Part shown: piece by piece, positions 12,401-24,730 of the stretch | Numbering within the stretch: the stretch's first letter is position 1 | How the letters are laid out: the number at the start of each line of letters is the position of its first letter | Assembly (NCBI RefSeq): GCF_022539665.2 | Contig: NC_081337.1 | Location: 10,781,768-10,845,767 of the forward strand | Length of the DNA: 64,000 nucleotides | Source: Daphnia carinata | Taxonomy: Eukaryota > Arthropoda > Branchiopoda > Diplostraca > Daphniidae | Reading direction: 5' to 3' | Position numbers and translations under genes: made by a program | Notes under the pieces: generated by a model | What the model saw: the letters and a program-made list of their open reading frames with translations, nothing else | The model's database searches: none | Told to the model about the DNA's origin: nothing

Positions 12401-13466
12401 TTAACCGAAGTAGGTCTTGGGTTTGCGGTAGGACAGTTCGGGCATATCGACGGTATTGGCCCTGTGTGGAAGGGGGAATTTAATAGTAGAATCGTGGAAC
12501 TGCTTAACGTGTGGGCGGCGACATTTGTCAGCAGCTACTTCTTCCACTCGAATGATCTGTCAACAAAAATGTATTAAGATAACATATGTAATGTGATCAA
12601 TTAAAACTCTTAATCACATTGATGGATTCGATCTAAAAATGCCATTGGATTAAGCCTATTTACCTGAATGGCATGAGCGCGAGCGCGATGACGGGCACCC
12701 ATATCGCGATAGCACTGGGTGACAGCAGCAGAGACAGTCAAGTCTCTGTACTCACGGTACATGTTGTGAGTTCCAGAGCGAGAATCATATCTCAGCCAAA
12801 TGCCAAAGTTCTTGACTTTCAATGGGCTCTTGTCATGAACCTGTTGGAAATTAAAATTGGCATTGTAAGAATGAAGCTATTAGACAGTAGCAGTATTTAC
12901 CATCTGGCAGCTGACAATTTCACCAGTAGCCTTCTTGAATTTACGGAGCTGACGTAAGAAGTACCAGAAACGTGATTTAGCCACAATATGATCAGGGGCA
13001 AAAATCCTCATTCTGTAGAGGGGAGGATTTGGTTCCTTCTCAGATGGGAGCTTGCGCCCCACAACTTTGTATTCCTTCAACTGTATTGACACAAAACAAA
13101 AAAAATTATTATAACAAAAGGAACACATTCAGAAAACATTACTTATGGAATCACACATGTTGTTCCAAGTGAATACTACATGAAATTTTCATCGACAACG
13201 TTCGTTAAGTTAAAATTACTGTGCAATTTATCGCTAAACTAACAGCACAATTAAGAATTCGTTACTTAAATATGTGAAATTAAACCATGTGGAGAACCAT
13301 GTATTGACAGCCGGCTACACTCAACACTTGCACGATTCGCAGTTTTGCTTAAAGGAAAGACCCTCATTATTCATCATGAACTTTAACTTCATAGAACTAA
13401 ATTTCACTAACTTGAATAAAACCTTTATTTTTGCAATAATTTACTTACCAAACCGCTGGCCTTCAT
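12401..13466 (-). CDS. RpL18A: 60S ribosomal protein L18a (eL20)
   Basis: Structural protein of the large cytosolic ribosomal subunit. Four coding exons read on the minus strand: exon 1 is only 18 nt (13449-13466, MKASGL), followed by [80 protein letters not shown] and [20 protein letters not shown], ending in [12 protein letters not shown]. The length, about 176 residues, is normal for the family. Upstream, a pyrimidine stretch (CCTTTCCGG on the minus strand) close to the ATG could be a TOP-type start region, typical of ribosomal protein mRNAs. The gene is head to head with exportin-T. Confidence 0.96.
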
Positions 13467-14304
13467 TTTTCAGCTAGTGATAAACCGGAAAGGACCTGCT
13501 CCTGAAGAGACACAAGGAAAGTAATTTTTCCTGTGAAATCGAAGCCTACTTAACGTTGCAGCCCTAAACACACATATGGTGGAAAAATAAATTAGACATT
13601 GTTGATTTTTATGTCATTTATATAATTTCAATGGTTTTTCATTTTCTGATAGTTAAATTATTGATGCTTATGTGATGAAGAAAGGTTCTAAAATAATGTT
13701 GGAAATATTTTTTAATAATCTTGATTGATGGAGAGTGTATAACCTTGTCGCTAATTCGAAAGTATATTTTTCGAATCCACTCAACAAAGTAAATGATTTA
13801 ACATAAACAAATTGGTAAAGGTTAATTGTAACAAAATCTGCTTTTTTTTCATAATTGGGTTTTCGATAAGTTAATAGCTTGAAAAGCATTCTGAAACCGC
13901 CCATTCGACGGCCCCAAGATCCCAGTCAATTGCATGCTGGGACAAGTGGTTGCTGAACCAAACATTCCCTTGCAGCCGTGGCGGTTACATTTACACACTT
14001 TCAGTCAAGCAAACATTTTGGGTTGTGTAGAAACTGACATGACACTCTGATGAAACTAGCAACGTGGTTTACGAATCGCGACGTTCTTCATATTTCATTG
14101 GATATTTGGAAATAGTTCACAGTGTGGTTGGAATGTCCGTAAAGGTATATCGGAAAAAGATTGTAATCGGTTTAATTAGTCGTAACTACCGATTTTCTCT
14201 GGCCCACGTGCTGGCCGTATTGGGTGCATGTCTTTTAGCAGATTGAACACGTTCCGTAATACCTTAATATCCAAAACCAAAAAAACCAATAACAAGAAAA
14301 CAAG
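13467..14304. other. Divergent promoter region RpL18A / XPOT
   Basis: Shared 838-bp spacer between two divergent genes. It holds the 5' UTR of each and the ZNF143/THAP11-like motif listed separately. Minus-strand open frames here look like chance. Confidence 0.5.
13932..13950 (-). promoter_or_regulatory. ZNF143/THAP11-like promoter motif
   Basis: On the minus strand the sequence reads ACCACTTGTCCCAGCATGC. It closely follows the ACTACAATTCCCAGCATGC-type element that ZNF143 (Staf) and THAP11 bind near start sites in animals, including at bidirectional promoters. The core CCCAGCATGC is intact. It lies between RpL18A and XPOT, where such an element would be expected. Whether crustaceans use it is inference. 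Confidence 0.45.
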
Positions 14305-17300
14305 ATGGACCTTCAATTACTACAGTTTCTGACCAACCCCTTGGATGCCAATGCACAATCTAGGGTATGTAAATTGTAACTGTTTCATTATGCATTATTA
14401 TCTCATTATAATGCTCGGCAGGCATTGGCTTACTTTGAGCAACTCAAGTCTTCTGACACTGGATGGCAACTAGCAACTAATACTCTCATCAATACAAGTG
14501 CTGGACCAACTTTGAATGATCATGTCAAGTTTTTTGCGTTACAAGTCATTGAAATTTTCATCAAGCAGTCCTATCAAAAGAGTTCACCATCTCAACAGCA
14601 GGCAATGAAACACTTTCTCAGCCAATGGATTCAGTTACAGGTCTATATTAATTGCCTTAAGTAGTATGTTGTTTATCTTATGTCAGCGATCTGATGAGTC
14701 AATTATTCACCTTGTCCAGAAATATTGCAATTTCATGATTTGTTATTGTTTTTCCCTGTCTCTCCTTGAAGGTTTCTCAACCCATGCAAGACAAGGCTTT
14801 CATCAGGAATAAAGCTGCACAAATATTTGCTTTGGTGTTTGTGTGTGACTATCCAAAAAGATGGCCCAGTTTTTTCACAGACTTGTTGCAAACCCTTTCC
14901 CTGGGTCCGCGCGCAATTGATCTGTATCTTCGAGTTCTACTTGCCATCGACTCTGAAGTTGTGGATCGTGAAATTCTTCATTCCAAAGAAGAAGCTGACC
15001 GTAATACCCTAATTAAAGATCACATGCGAGAAACGTGTGTAGAAGCCCTGGTCGACTCCTGGTACCATATCTTGGTAACAAAACTTGAAAGATTTTTCTC
15101 TTATCTTAGCTTATTTGTGTATTTTTTAAAAAGTCGGCATATGAAACGTCGAACACTGATCTAGTGTGTCAAACTTTGGAAATTGTCGGTGCCTATATTG
15201 CATGGATCAACATTGACCTAATAGCTAACGTGCGATTTGTCGATCTTCTTGTCCGATTTTTGCGCGAACAACCACTGCGAGAAGCTGCGGCCGACTGTCT
15301 TCATGATATTGTCGCAAAAGGAATGGATCCCGTAGCAAAGACAAAGCTGGTCGAATCACTGTTTTCAGTATTGGATTCTGCCGGTATTCTGAATGTTGAC
15401 ATGGTAATTATCGTTATCGCAGTTCAAACGTACCTATCTCAGTTGTTTTTGTTTCTTCCAGGAGGATGACGTCGATTACTTGTGCAAATTAGCTCGTCTT
15501 ATTAATTGCATTGGTCTGCAATTGGCGCTCAGTTGGACAAAGTAATTGGCTTGTTTTTGTTAATAATTTTATTTTCCTGTATTTTGAATAATTTTATTTC
15601 TAATTTTAATAGGCTTAAAAAAGCCGGTGATAGTGATAGCGCATGTGCAGTGATGCAACTTCTTGAATCCAAGATCCCTCTCTGTTTCCGGTTTCTTGGC
15701 CATTCAGACGATGATGTCTCGGCTTCTGTGATGGATTTCGTGAAAGAATATATTCAGGTAACGAGCCAGATAACTTGCGCAATGTATTGCTATGTGCTTT
15801 ATGTCTTGCATTTACGGCCAAAATCTAATCTCCTCTGTTGCTCAAGTTGTTAAAGCAAAAAGCGGCCATCAACGAAGCGGAACGCCAACAAGTGGAAAGT
15901 CTTCTTTTCATCATATTTGAAAAAACTAAATATGATGAAGGTTTTTATTTTGATCGTGATGGTGAAGAGGAAGCTATTTTCTTGGAATACAGGTAAGTTC
16001 AAAATTCTTGTATGCCTACATTGGAGTGTTTTTTTTTATTAAATTATTTTATACATTCTGGCGTTTTCTGCAGAAAGCAGCTTAGAACATTGTTCGATAA
16101 TGTTGCAGTACTCGACCGTGATTTGGTTTTGAACCGCGTACGTGATTTAGTTAATATGACTTTACCCCGCTGGCAAACGTCGTCTTTCGCCGAGGTTGAG
16201 GCAGCGCTTACTTTCCTTTACCAACTGGGCGAAGCGCTTCCCGTTTCACACGGGAATCATTTTTCCGGTGACCCTGTAAGCTTTTTTGCATGGACTGCTA
16301 TTTAGTAATGTTTTTTAAAAACCGAAATATTTGTTGAATTAGGCCAAGGCATCTGCACTCCAGCCGATGATGGTATCGCTTCTCTCTTGCGGAGTTAGCA
16401 ACTACCCACATCCGGCTGTAACTCTGTGCTTCTTCGAACTAGTCGTCCGCTACGAAAAATTCTTCTTGGTTCAACCTCAATTTGTAGCCCCTACACTGGT
16501 GGCCTTCTTAGACCAAGGTGGCATGAGGCACGCCAACCCAAAAGTACGCAGTCGAGTGGCTTACCTCTTCTCACGCTTCGTTCGCGCGGTCAAGTAAGGA
16601 TGATTATAGCATTCCTATTAAGAGTATCTGTTCAATGTTGATCTTATTATGTAGATCCCACATGACGGATTACACGGAGGACGTACTCCGTAGATTGCAG
16701 GATCTCTTGGTATTGATTCCTGCTGAAAGTGGACCTCAGACGGCATTGCTCACCCACGACGACCAACTCTTTATTTTCGAAACGGCTGGACTACTGATCA
16801 CATCAGGAAATTTTGATGCCGAGGTAAACTTAGGAAAAAGAAACAGATAGAATATCGGTAAATGACCTACTGTCGGTTCATGCTTTCGCACAGACGAAAA
16901 GAAACTTGATGGACAGTCTTGTGTCACCAGTTCTTGAGAAGTTTGCTGTGTTGCTCGAAGAACTTATCAGACTAACCCCCCAATCCCCGAACGCCGTTGG
17001 CCCGGCTGATGCGGCCAACCAGAAGCGGAGGGCCATATTAGCCCAGTGTCTTTCTCATGCCATGTCGGCTGTTGCCTGGAGCTCGAAAGCCTTTACCAAC
17101 ACTCAAACTATCAAAGCATCTGGATGTCTTTCAGTTTATCTGAAAGCGTTGGAAGTCTTTCTTCGTGCCATTCAAGTAATGTTATTGATTTTAAATGCAG
17201 TTGAAAGCCTTTTTACTAATGCAAAAAAATTTTACTAGCTTCCTGAAGTTGTTTCAGAAATCCAAGCTGGCTTAAGACAATATCTTCATAGAATGACCGT

Positions 17301-18324
17301 ATGTCTTGGTGAAGAATTGCTACCATTCGTTCCGTCGGCATCACAGGTTTTGCTCAAGTCTAGTAGCGTTCAATCGCTTTCCGAATACATCCCACTGATC
17401 AACCAGATCATTGCCAAGTTCAAGGTATTCGCCATTTTTGTGTGTGTGTGATGTGTACTAAGTCTGCTAATCTTTCCGATGTCTGCAGAAACAAGTAGTG
17501 CCCTTCTTGACGCAGGCGTTCGCTCCAATTATCTCAGCCATTTTTAATGCGCTCGCTGCTTCAGCTTCCACTGTCAATGACGAAGAAGCTCGTCTAGAAC
17601 GCCAGTCACTGCAGAGATCTTATTTCTCATTTATTGCTGCCATCGTGGGCAGTGGCTTAATGGAAGTGTTGGCTTCGCAGGATCCTGCCACTCTTCAACA
17701 AGTTCTCGTTTCTCTCGTGCAGGGAGCTGTGGAATATCCAGATCCAGTGGTGGGTAACCGAGTTTGCAATTCCGTCATCACGTAATGATGTACGTTGTAT
17801 ATTTTTAGGCTCAGAAGACTTGCTTTTCCACTCTGCGTCGATTGGTGGAGATTTGGGGTGGCAAAGATGGTCCCCCTGAGTTTGTCGAATTTGTTTACAA
17901 ACAAATCGTTCCCGCCTGCTTTCTAGCCCCACTTCGAGATACATTTGACCTCAATGACGCTCAGACTACTCTGGCGCTCACTGAAAGCGCCTTATGCCTC
18001 CGAGCAATTCTTGAAAAGAGGGTGAGATTAAATTCCAATCGCAAAGTCTTCGTTCTTTTCTCACCTGTCTGTTATTCATTTATTCATGTATTCTGATAGG
18101 GAGAGGAAGAACTTGTCACCTTTCTTCAGACGCAGTACTTGCCAACTTTGAAATTGTCACTGCAACAGTCGCAAGAATTTTGCATGGCCCTGAGATCTGA
18201 TCAAAAGCTGTTCAAATCCTACTACAAGGTAAGATAGAAAACAACCGCAAACCAAATGCGTTGATTGATACTAACCCTATCCTTTCATGTTTAGATGTTC
18301 TTCCAGCAGGCTCGAGGATTATGA
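14305..18324 (+). CDS. XPOT: Exportin-T (tRNA exportin)
   Basis: Karyopherin-beta that carries mature tRNA out of the nucleus with Ran-GTP. It starts at MDLQLLQFLTNPLDANAQSR and proceeds through ALAYFEQLKSSDTGWQLATN, the Xpo1-type block FIRNKAAQIFALVFVCDYPK, RNTLIKDHMRETCVEALVDS, KGMDPVAKTKLVESLFSVL, EALPVSHGNHFSGD, KVRSRVAYLFSRFVRAVK, YIPLINQIIAKFK, VQGAVEYPDPV, VEIWGGKDGPPEFVEFVYKQ and IVPACFLAPLRDTFDLNDAQ, ending in MFFQQARGL. All these blocks occur in the same order in human XPOT, and the predicted length (roughly 950 residues) is similar. There are many exons with introns mostly under 100 nt. Confidence 0.95.
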
Positions 18325-19087
18325 CAATTGACTGCATCACAAAATCCCATGTTGGAATGGCTTCATCAATTTTGATTATCGTTTTAAGAATCCGTTTAGC
18401 TTTGGAGAAACTTGTACATTTTTTGTTTACATTCGACTAAATGGGTTATCTTTTTTTTTCACCAAGATATGACGAGTAGAAAAACATGTTGGTGTTTGGA
18501 AAAGAAGAAATTTTCAGCATAACGGTTTGACTGCGAACTTAGCGATGAAGATTGTGCCTTGTTTGTCAGTTGTTCCGCCACAGCGAAGGGTCATGTTTCC
18601 TCTTTCCCTTATTATTATAATTTTTTTTACTATTATTATTTTACCTTTGGTTTGCATGTTGTCATATCAAGACGCTTAAGACTATAGACATCGAGGAAAG
18701 AGGGGATAAGCTATTTGCACATAGCTTAGGTTGTGAGTAACAATCTGGAGAGTATATAGTATCGCTTATATATTTTAGTTTATCCCCTCATTCTACGAAA
18801 TTTGTTCAGCAAGTCACCGTTGAATGCTTGAAAACTTTTCCCCCCCAATTTCAGTTTAGTTTCTCATTATGGGGTTCGGGCTTCATTTCTGTTATAAAAT
18901 TTTCTTGTACATACAAATTATTGTTCGACTTAAGAAAAAAGCGCAAATTTATTGATCGGAAAAATATTCGAAACAAATGGCTATTGACCGTACCATACCA
19001 TTATGTTATTCTGAAATGTCTTGATTTGTCTATCATATTCATCTGTACAGAGGTACGCATATTATTTTTTTTAAATATGTGGACTCT
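18325..19087. other. XPOT 3' region
   Basis: AT-rich sequence that should contain the XPOT 3' UTR. It lies tail to tail with the next minus-strand gene. The plus-strand open frame that begins here and overlaps that gene's last exon is not supported. Nothing else is seen. Confidence 0.4.
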
Positions 19088-19767
19088 TCAAGCAGCGACT
19101 ACGTCGGATGTTGGAGCAGATTCCACGGTCGAAGATGTCGGAGGTTGCGACGTCGTCACCGTCAAGTTGGATCGTACTCTCTCAAAACGTTTCCTTTTTT
19201 TTTTCGTAAAAAGATAAAAAAAAAAACATTACTAGATATTCTATATTTTCTCTATAAATTTCCAACCACTCTAAACTCATGGGGTTTGAAAGTTTCTCTT
19301 TCACTCACTTGGAAAAAAAGTGGTATACGTTCGGAGTGGATATAACGTCAGGGGACATGGTCGGCTTGATGGCTGTCACTCGCCTCCTCTTGTTGAGATC
19401 CATGACGCTCTGGCGCAATTTCAGTCGATCCTCCGGTTGAATTGTAAGACTCGGCCGTGGCTCGAAATCTGTTGAAATCCGATCCTCCGCCTACGTTTAA
19501 TTTGACGTCAACCAGAATGGATGAGGGTAAGTCTTTGTGTAGACGTAAACCAGAAGCTTAAACTCAAAAGTGATATGAATTGCTAAGAGACTTTTAAAAT
19601 ACCTCCAGTGTAAACGGCATGCTGGTGGTGCTAGTGGTGGCAGTACGGACTTGTGACATGGATCGCAACGATGTCGATCGGCTGTTGTGCTGCCTTTGCC
19701 CGTTGGCCATTAATATGATCGCAGTGAAGGCAAGTAGCAAAACCAAGCATCTACAGCTGTTGGGCAT
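19088..19767 (-). CDS. Unrecognised small secreted protein or peptide precursor
   Basis: Three exons join in exact phase: 19603-19767 (55 codons), 19309-19490 (60 codons plus 2 nt) and 19088-19193 (1 nt, 34 codons and stop), giving 150 residues. The N-terminus (MPNSCRCLVLLLAFTAIILM, then ANGQRQ) is a clear signal peptide, probably cut after ANG. The mature part has basic clusters, DLNKRRR near residue 90 and HFFSKKRFERVR near residue 115, which could be processing sites. The tail is Ser/Thr/Pro-rich and ends in SDVVAA. The stretch PSLTI...LRQ...KRR faintly recalls CRF-like diuretic hormones, but length and flanks do not fit well. No family is claimed. A second frame across exon 2 is also open, but it does not splice in phase with exon 1 at the best donor. 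Confidence 0.5.
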
Positions 19768-21713
19768 TCTTGAATAATAGAGCAAATATGTGAGGTTGAG
19801 CTACGGAGTGTTTAAATGTCGTTCTATGATACACTATCGATTTTGGAATAGTACGTCGGTGATATATATCTGCTCCAACACGCGAGATGCTTGCACGTAA
19901 TACGTGCATCAAAGCGACAGAAATTAGCAATTCAGATGGAATGGGACAGTGAGCACGCATCCATATGCAAGTATAGTCTCGTTTGAAACTGGCAAAAAAA
20001 GAAATTCGTCATTCAACCTGGACAGTCAGGCGCTATTCACGTTCACAAAGTTGGCCAAACTTATGGATGCTCTGCTAGACGGACTGTCACCCTCAATCGG
20101 ACATTCCAAAGTGTCCGACTTCAATCGTACTAGAATTTTAAGAACAGATATTTTATTGAGAATTACCTGTGGCGATCTACAAATGTTTTCTTTAAAACTT
20201 CAGGTACAGAGGAAAAATCCTTGTTCAGTTGCTGCGCAGGTGTGTCTGCTGTTGAATCCGGCTCGAGACAAGGTGAACCCTCATTCAGGTGATGGCTTAT
20301 ATACACTCGGTTTTTTTTTTCCCTCAGCATCTATCTGACATCTTTTAATATATACACAGGAAGAGAGAGAAGCAATGGATTCTTCTTCAACTACCCGGAA
20401 ACTGGGTTGAGGTCGTGGGCGACACTTTCTCGGATAACCGAATATGGCCGTGACCTCTTGATGAATCTGAACTAACACAAACTTAGGTATGCTACGGGCT
20501 CACGTGCTATGCTGAAGGCCGGGTTAAATATGAGAGAAGGGAGGGGGCTGGAATGGTATGTTTGTTTGGAGAAAGTTTTGGAAAAAAAAGATTTTCCTTA
20601 TTTTTTTTTTTTTGTCTCTTTATTGTCCGTTTGCTCTTTATGAGAGGGTGTCTGTGCCTTGTGTACGGTCGCCATGGAGGGGACTACGCTCAAAAGTTTG
20701 AGAACCCTCACAGTAGGAGGATTCACAGTTTAACATGTCAACAGAGAAAGGAAAATCAGAGCCCCGTCCACAGATTTGACGATGTTTTCGAAATGAAAAA
20801 TATGTAAGGCTTTCTTCTGCGTTCTGACTACAGAGATAGAAAAACTATTGTTGTATGGGAAATTATCGCTTCTTGGAAGAAAGAGAGGAAACCCTCTGAA
20901 TATTATAGTTACTTTGGATGAATTCGTTTATTAAAATAAGTGTGTCTGTGTGTGTGTGTCCCGCATTCCTGCGGGAAAAGTAGATGCCTTGGGGATATCC
21001 TGGAGGAATAGATCCGGCGTTTTATTTCCCCCTCTTGCTTTATTGTGTATGTAAGTATATGACATACAATTTATGTGCCCTTTTCCCCAATAAACCACCC
21101 TCTGTTTTTTTCCATCATTCTCTAGTTTCCCCTCCAGCGTTTGGTCTTTGAACCGCTCGTCAACAACAAAGAACAACAACCAATAGACTGTCCCAACAAC
21201 CGAGGATAGCTGTGAATCTCATTACGTAAAATTTAAGGTGAGCTTGATAAACAATTCTATGCAATTTGCTGCAACCATGTTTATTGAATTGTGTAACGTC
21301 GTAGAAATCTGTTTGACGTGAGAGACGAGCTGACTGCAGAGCCTGCCAACCGATTGGCTCACTCGGTTGACACGGTATAGAGCCATCGAGATGTTTGCGT
21401 CTGCGCCAAACGTCGCAGACGGAACCCCGTTAACTGTGTGCCCTATAGGAAAACCCCGACGAACGAAAGAAAAAGAAAATGAAAATAATAAAACCGGCAG
21501 TGGCAGACTAGCCGCTTCCGATTCGACCGTGGATCGTCCTGTCTTCACCAACTCTCTCCGACACAAGGAACTACTGTCACTTGATTATTGTCGTCGTGCC
21601 GTGATCATCGATACAGTCCATCAGGCAACTCTATCCGCTCCGGGTTCTTCATCCCCCCCTTTTTTTCAAACCCCCTCATCACAGTGCGTCGGAAACGAAA
21701 ACAACAAGCAACG
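19768..21713. other. Spacer upstream of the secreted-protein gene
   Basis: The minus-strand promoter of the secreted-protein gene should lie near 19,800-19,900; a TATATATC-like stretch sits at 19861-19870. A minus-strand open frame at 20281-20478 and a plus-strand frame at 21390-21717 show no family or splice support. No RNA gene or large repeat is evident. Confidence 0.3.
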
Positions 21714-21767
21714 ATGATTAGCTCACTATGGACACTGTGCCAAACGTGCCCGTCCGTCACCGGCAAG
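21714..21767 (+). other. Candidate alternative first coding exon A (MDM1-like gene)
   Basis: An ATG opens MISSLWTLCQTCPSVTGK and the frame stops exactly at a GTAACG donor in phase 0, matching the phase-0 acceptor at 29556. There is no transcript evidence; this could be chance or belong to another gene. Confidence 0.25.
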
Positions 21768-24652
21768 GTAACGATTACACATACATTAACTAGCAGTAGA
21801 CAATGAAGAAGTTAACAATACTCGAATCAAACCAACATCGTACATTGGCTGATATCGATTATTGATTAAAACTTGACTGTTGCCAATACCAATGACATTG
21901 ATACTGTTGCTGACTCCTTGACATGAAGGAGATTTTGATAAGAATAAGGAAACGATTACTGTGTTCTCAAGTGATGTAAAAGCTATGTTTGTTTTGTCGA
22001 ATCTCAATTCCGGTGTGCACCCACTTTAAGACGGGCGTGACCGCTACCCCGATCTCTCTGTTCCCCCGTCAGTTCATGGATGGCTGCCCCCTTTCTTCGT
22101 CAGCAAGAAAAGGGACGATCCGGCATTTTATTTCTTCAGTCGATTTCGCCGTCATTTGACGGTTAACGTCGATGCGATCGACACGGGAAACGAATCAGAC
22201 GACAAGAGAGATTTCTTCAAGCTGATAGGGAAAAGAGAAAAAAATGCAGCAATAAAGGTTGATTACATCATACCGATCGATCAAGTTTAACTGAGAAAAA
22301 GCAACTCTTTCTAGCCCCAGTAGAATTACCTTCGTGAAACAGTTTTATTTATGATTACAGGTCAATTGCACTAAAGTTTGATTGTTGTTCCCTATCGACC
22401 GAATTCCGTAGCCACTCTGCAGCAACACCCCGTACGTAGCGTTCTAAGAAAATGAAATTGACAGATCCATCATGAATGACGTTGATATTATCAAGAAAAG
22501 TGAAAAAACAAAAGAGGGGGATAGAAAGAGATAGATTAGTACAATGGATTGAAGAATAACTCTGGCAGCCGTGTTTAGCTTAGAGGGAGGAGTTTTGTGG
22601 GCAACGACCATCCCAGGAACTCATTATTTGATCCATTGGCCTCGTCGACAAGAGGCGAGAGAAATAGCTATTCTTTGAGGATTTTCAAATCATTCGCCGA
22701 GATAATGGGAGTCAAGCCAGAAAAGCGTGGCAGGAGAGAAGCAGCGATTTTTTTTCCACGTTTCGCGAATAAAATTTGTTTTGTCTACACTTGGTGTATG
22801 GCATGTAATATCGATCCGCGTACCCAACCTCCTTTCTCTGGGGCTCTTCCATAACCTTCCCGACAGCAGAGCACATCGAGTTTTATACCGGCTGCTCGCA
22901 ACACAGCGGCGGGACTGCAGACCCCAACGCCGCAGTCCCCAAATGCTTTCCCTGTAGTTTCTATTTATTTTCTCTCCTTTAGACTCATAGAGTTTATATA
23001 CCGAATGTTTCTTTCTTTCTTTATTTCTGTAGACAGTAGCGTAGATGCACTCTTGAGAATGGTCTCATGCAAAAAGTGTACACCCTTTGATATCGGCCTG
23101 TACACATGTGTATTTGTGCTTATTGTACTTAACAGATGCGTTACGGATTGAACAAATGGCAACTGGCTGCAGAAAATCTTTAATGTTCATTCTATTTAAT
23201 CTATTTCCATTAGCATTTCTAACGATAGTATAGAACTAAGCTTATTTAGACGTTGTCCACTTGGTCTGCTCGGATGTGACGTTTTTCTAATCGAATTAGC
23301 ACTGGCTCCCATCACGTTATTGGCGCACGTTGCGGGTGTTTCCGTATAATTCAGACAGTCCTTTTTTTTTGCAAGAAGAGAGGAAAGAAAAAAAACGGAT
23401 CGATTTCTTCTAGTCGAAAGGGTTTTTTTTTGTCTGTGTAGTGTATTAACAACCGCTTGATTTGTTGGACAGGTGAACTTTTCCTGGTGGCAATCATTTG
23501 TGCCTCCTATACCTTTTTTTTCTTTTATCTTTGTCTTCCATCAAAGGAGATTGGATAACATGCTCCAGTTAATTCGCCGACATTTAATGATGATTGTAGA
23601 CAGTCAAACCACGCCCTTGCAGCCCCCTTTTTCATCGACGCCATTTTCTCGACCCCTTTCTCCTTTTTTTCGAGAATGAAGACTCTTCAACCTCAGGCTT
23701 TTTTTTTTTTACAATCTACACTTCAGTTGGTCATTCGCCAACCCCATGCGCACACACTGACTTGACGAAGAGACAGATGGGGGCGGTCAATTAAGACCAT
23801 CGACCTCTCGATCGTGAATACGAAATTCAGGCACAAGAAGGCCAGCAGTCGGGAAAGGGCTAAACATTGTTTGCTTGTTTTTCTTACCGTTTCAAGAACT
23901 GTATTCTTATTCGACCGTCAGATGGCGTTTGACTAAAATTGATCTTTCTAAATGTTTTGGCGGGCGCCCTTCATTCGTGCTCCATCCGCAGACAAAGTTG
24001 CCTTCTTTATTGCCTGTACCTGCTAGTTTATTTTGACAATATGGCGGCCACATTGGAAATGTAACTTGAATGGTAACTCTAACTAGATTTCCTACATGTT
24101 GGCGCAATATTTTGAGGCATTTCTTCAATAGTCTTTCCTTCTTCTTTCCTTGAGATTTTCAAGGTCATTTGTTTGACTACTGTTTGACTCGATTGCGGAA
24201 ACATAAAACATGATAATCGGAAAAAAACGCGAAGCAAACGGAAACAGAAATGTCTGGGAAATAGTGGAAAGTCAAGCAGAAAGCGTAGCAAATCAGATCG
24301 TTCTGCAAGTGACATTTGCTGATGCATTTACGAGCTCATTATTTGTTTAGGAACGAAAACTTTTTCTCTGCCAACTTATTGACAAACGGGAAAAAGTTAG
24401 AATGGCTAGACAATAGAGCAGAATCATAGAAAATGATAAGACAGACACGTCGAAGCTTTGGCACATGTCGGATGTCACGGATCGCGTCCCTTCGCTGTTC
24501 TTTTCTTATACAACAACTTTTTGTTTTATTATTCTAGTTTTGTTTTTGTATAGTGGTGCTGCTCTTGATGTTTAACCACTTCCTTTACATTTTTCTTTTT
24601 CTGGTTTCTTCGTCCCATCCATCCTGGATACGACTCACGTGACGCCAGTTGG
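21768..24652. other. Non-coding stretch upstream of the MDM1-like gene
   Basis: Mixed AT-rich and short GC-richer pieces with many homopolymer runs. No ORF with family similarity, no RNA gene and no repeat array could be supported. It may hold regulatory elements or UTR exons. Confidence 0.4.
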
Positions 24653-24730
24653 ATGGCAAGTATCGTTGGACTGAATACCGAGATGTGCCGACCGCCGCCA
24701 GAGTCATCGAACACGCTCCACAATGTTCAG
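24653..24730 (+). other. Candidate alternative first coding exon B (MDM1-like gene)
   Basis: An ATG opens 26 codons (MASIVGLNTEMCRPPPESSN, then TLHNVQ) and ends at a perfect GTAAGT donor in phase 0, compatible with the acceptor at 29556. This is the strongest of the upstream candidates because of its donor and codon content. Confidence 0.4.

Noticed and set aside
13083-13448. Possible box C/D snoRNA in RpL18A intron 1
   Set aside because: A C-box-like ATGATGA is present on the minus strand, but no CTGA D box lies at a suitable distance and no terminal stem was seen.
19309-19490. Assignment of the secreted-protein gene as CRF-like diuretic hormone (DH44)
   Set aside because: Only scattered matches (PSLTI, LRQ, KRR), one gap needed, and no dibasic site just before the peptide. 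Mentioned only as a weak resemblance.
21390-21717. Plus-strand open frame of about 108 codons
   Set aside because: No recognised domain and biased composition. The candidate exon beginning at 21714 lies in another frame and has better splice support.
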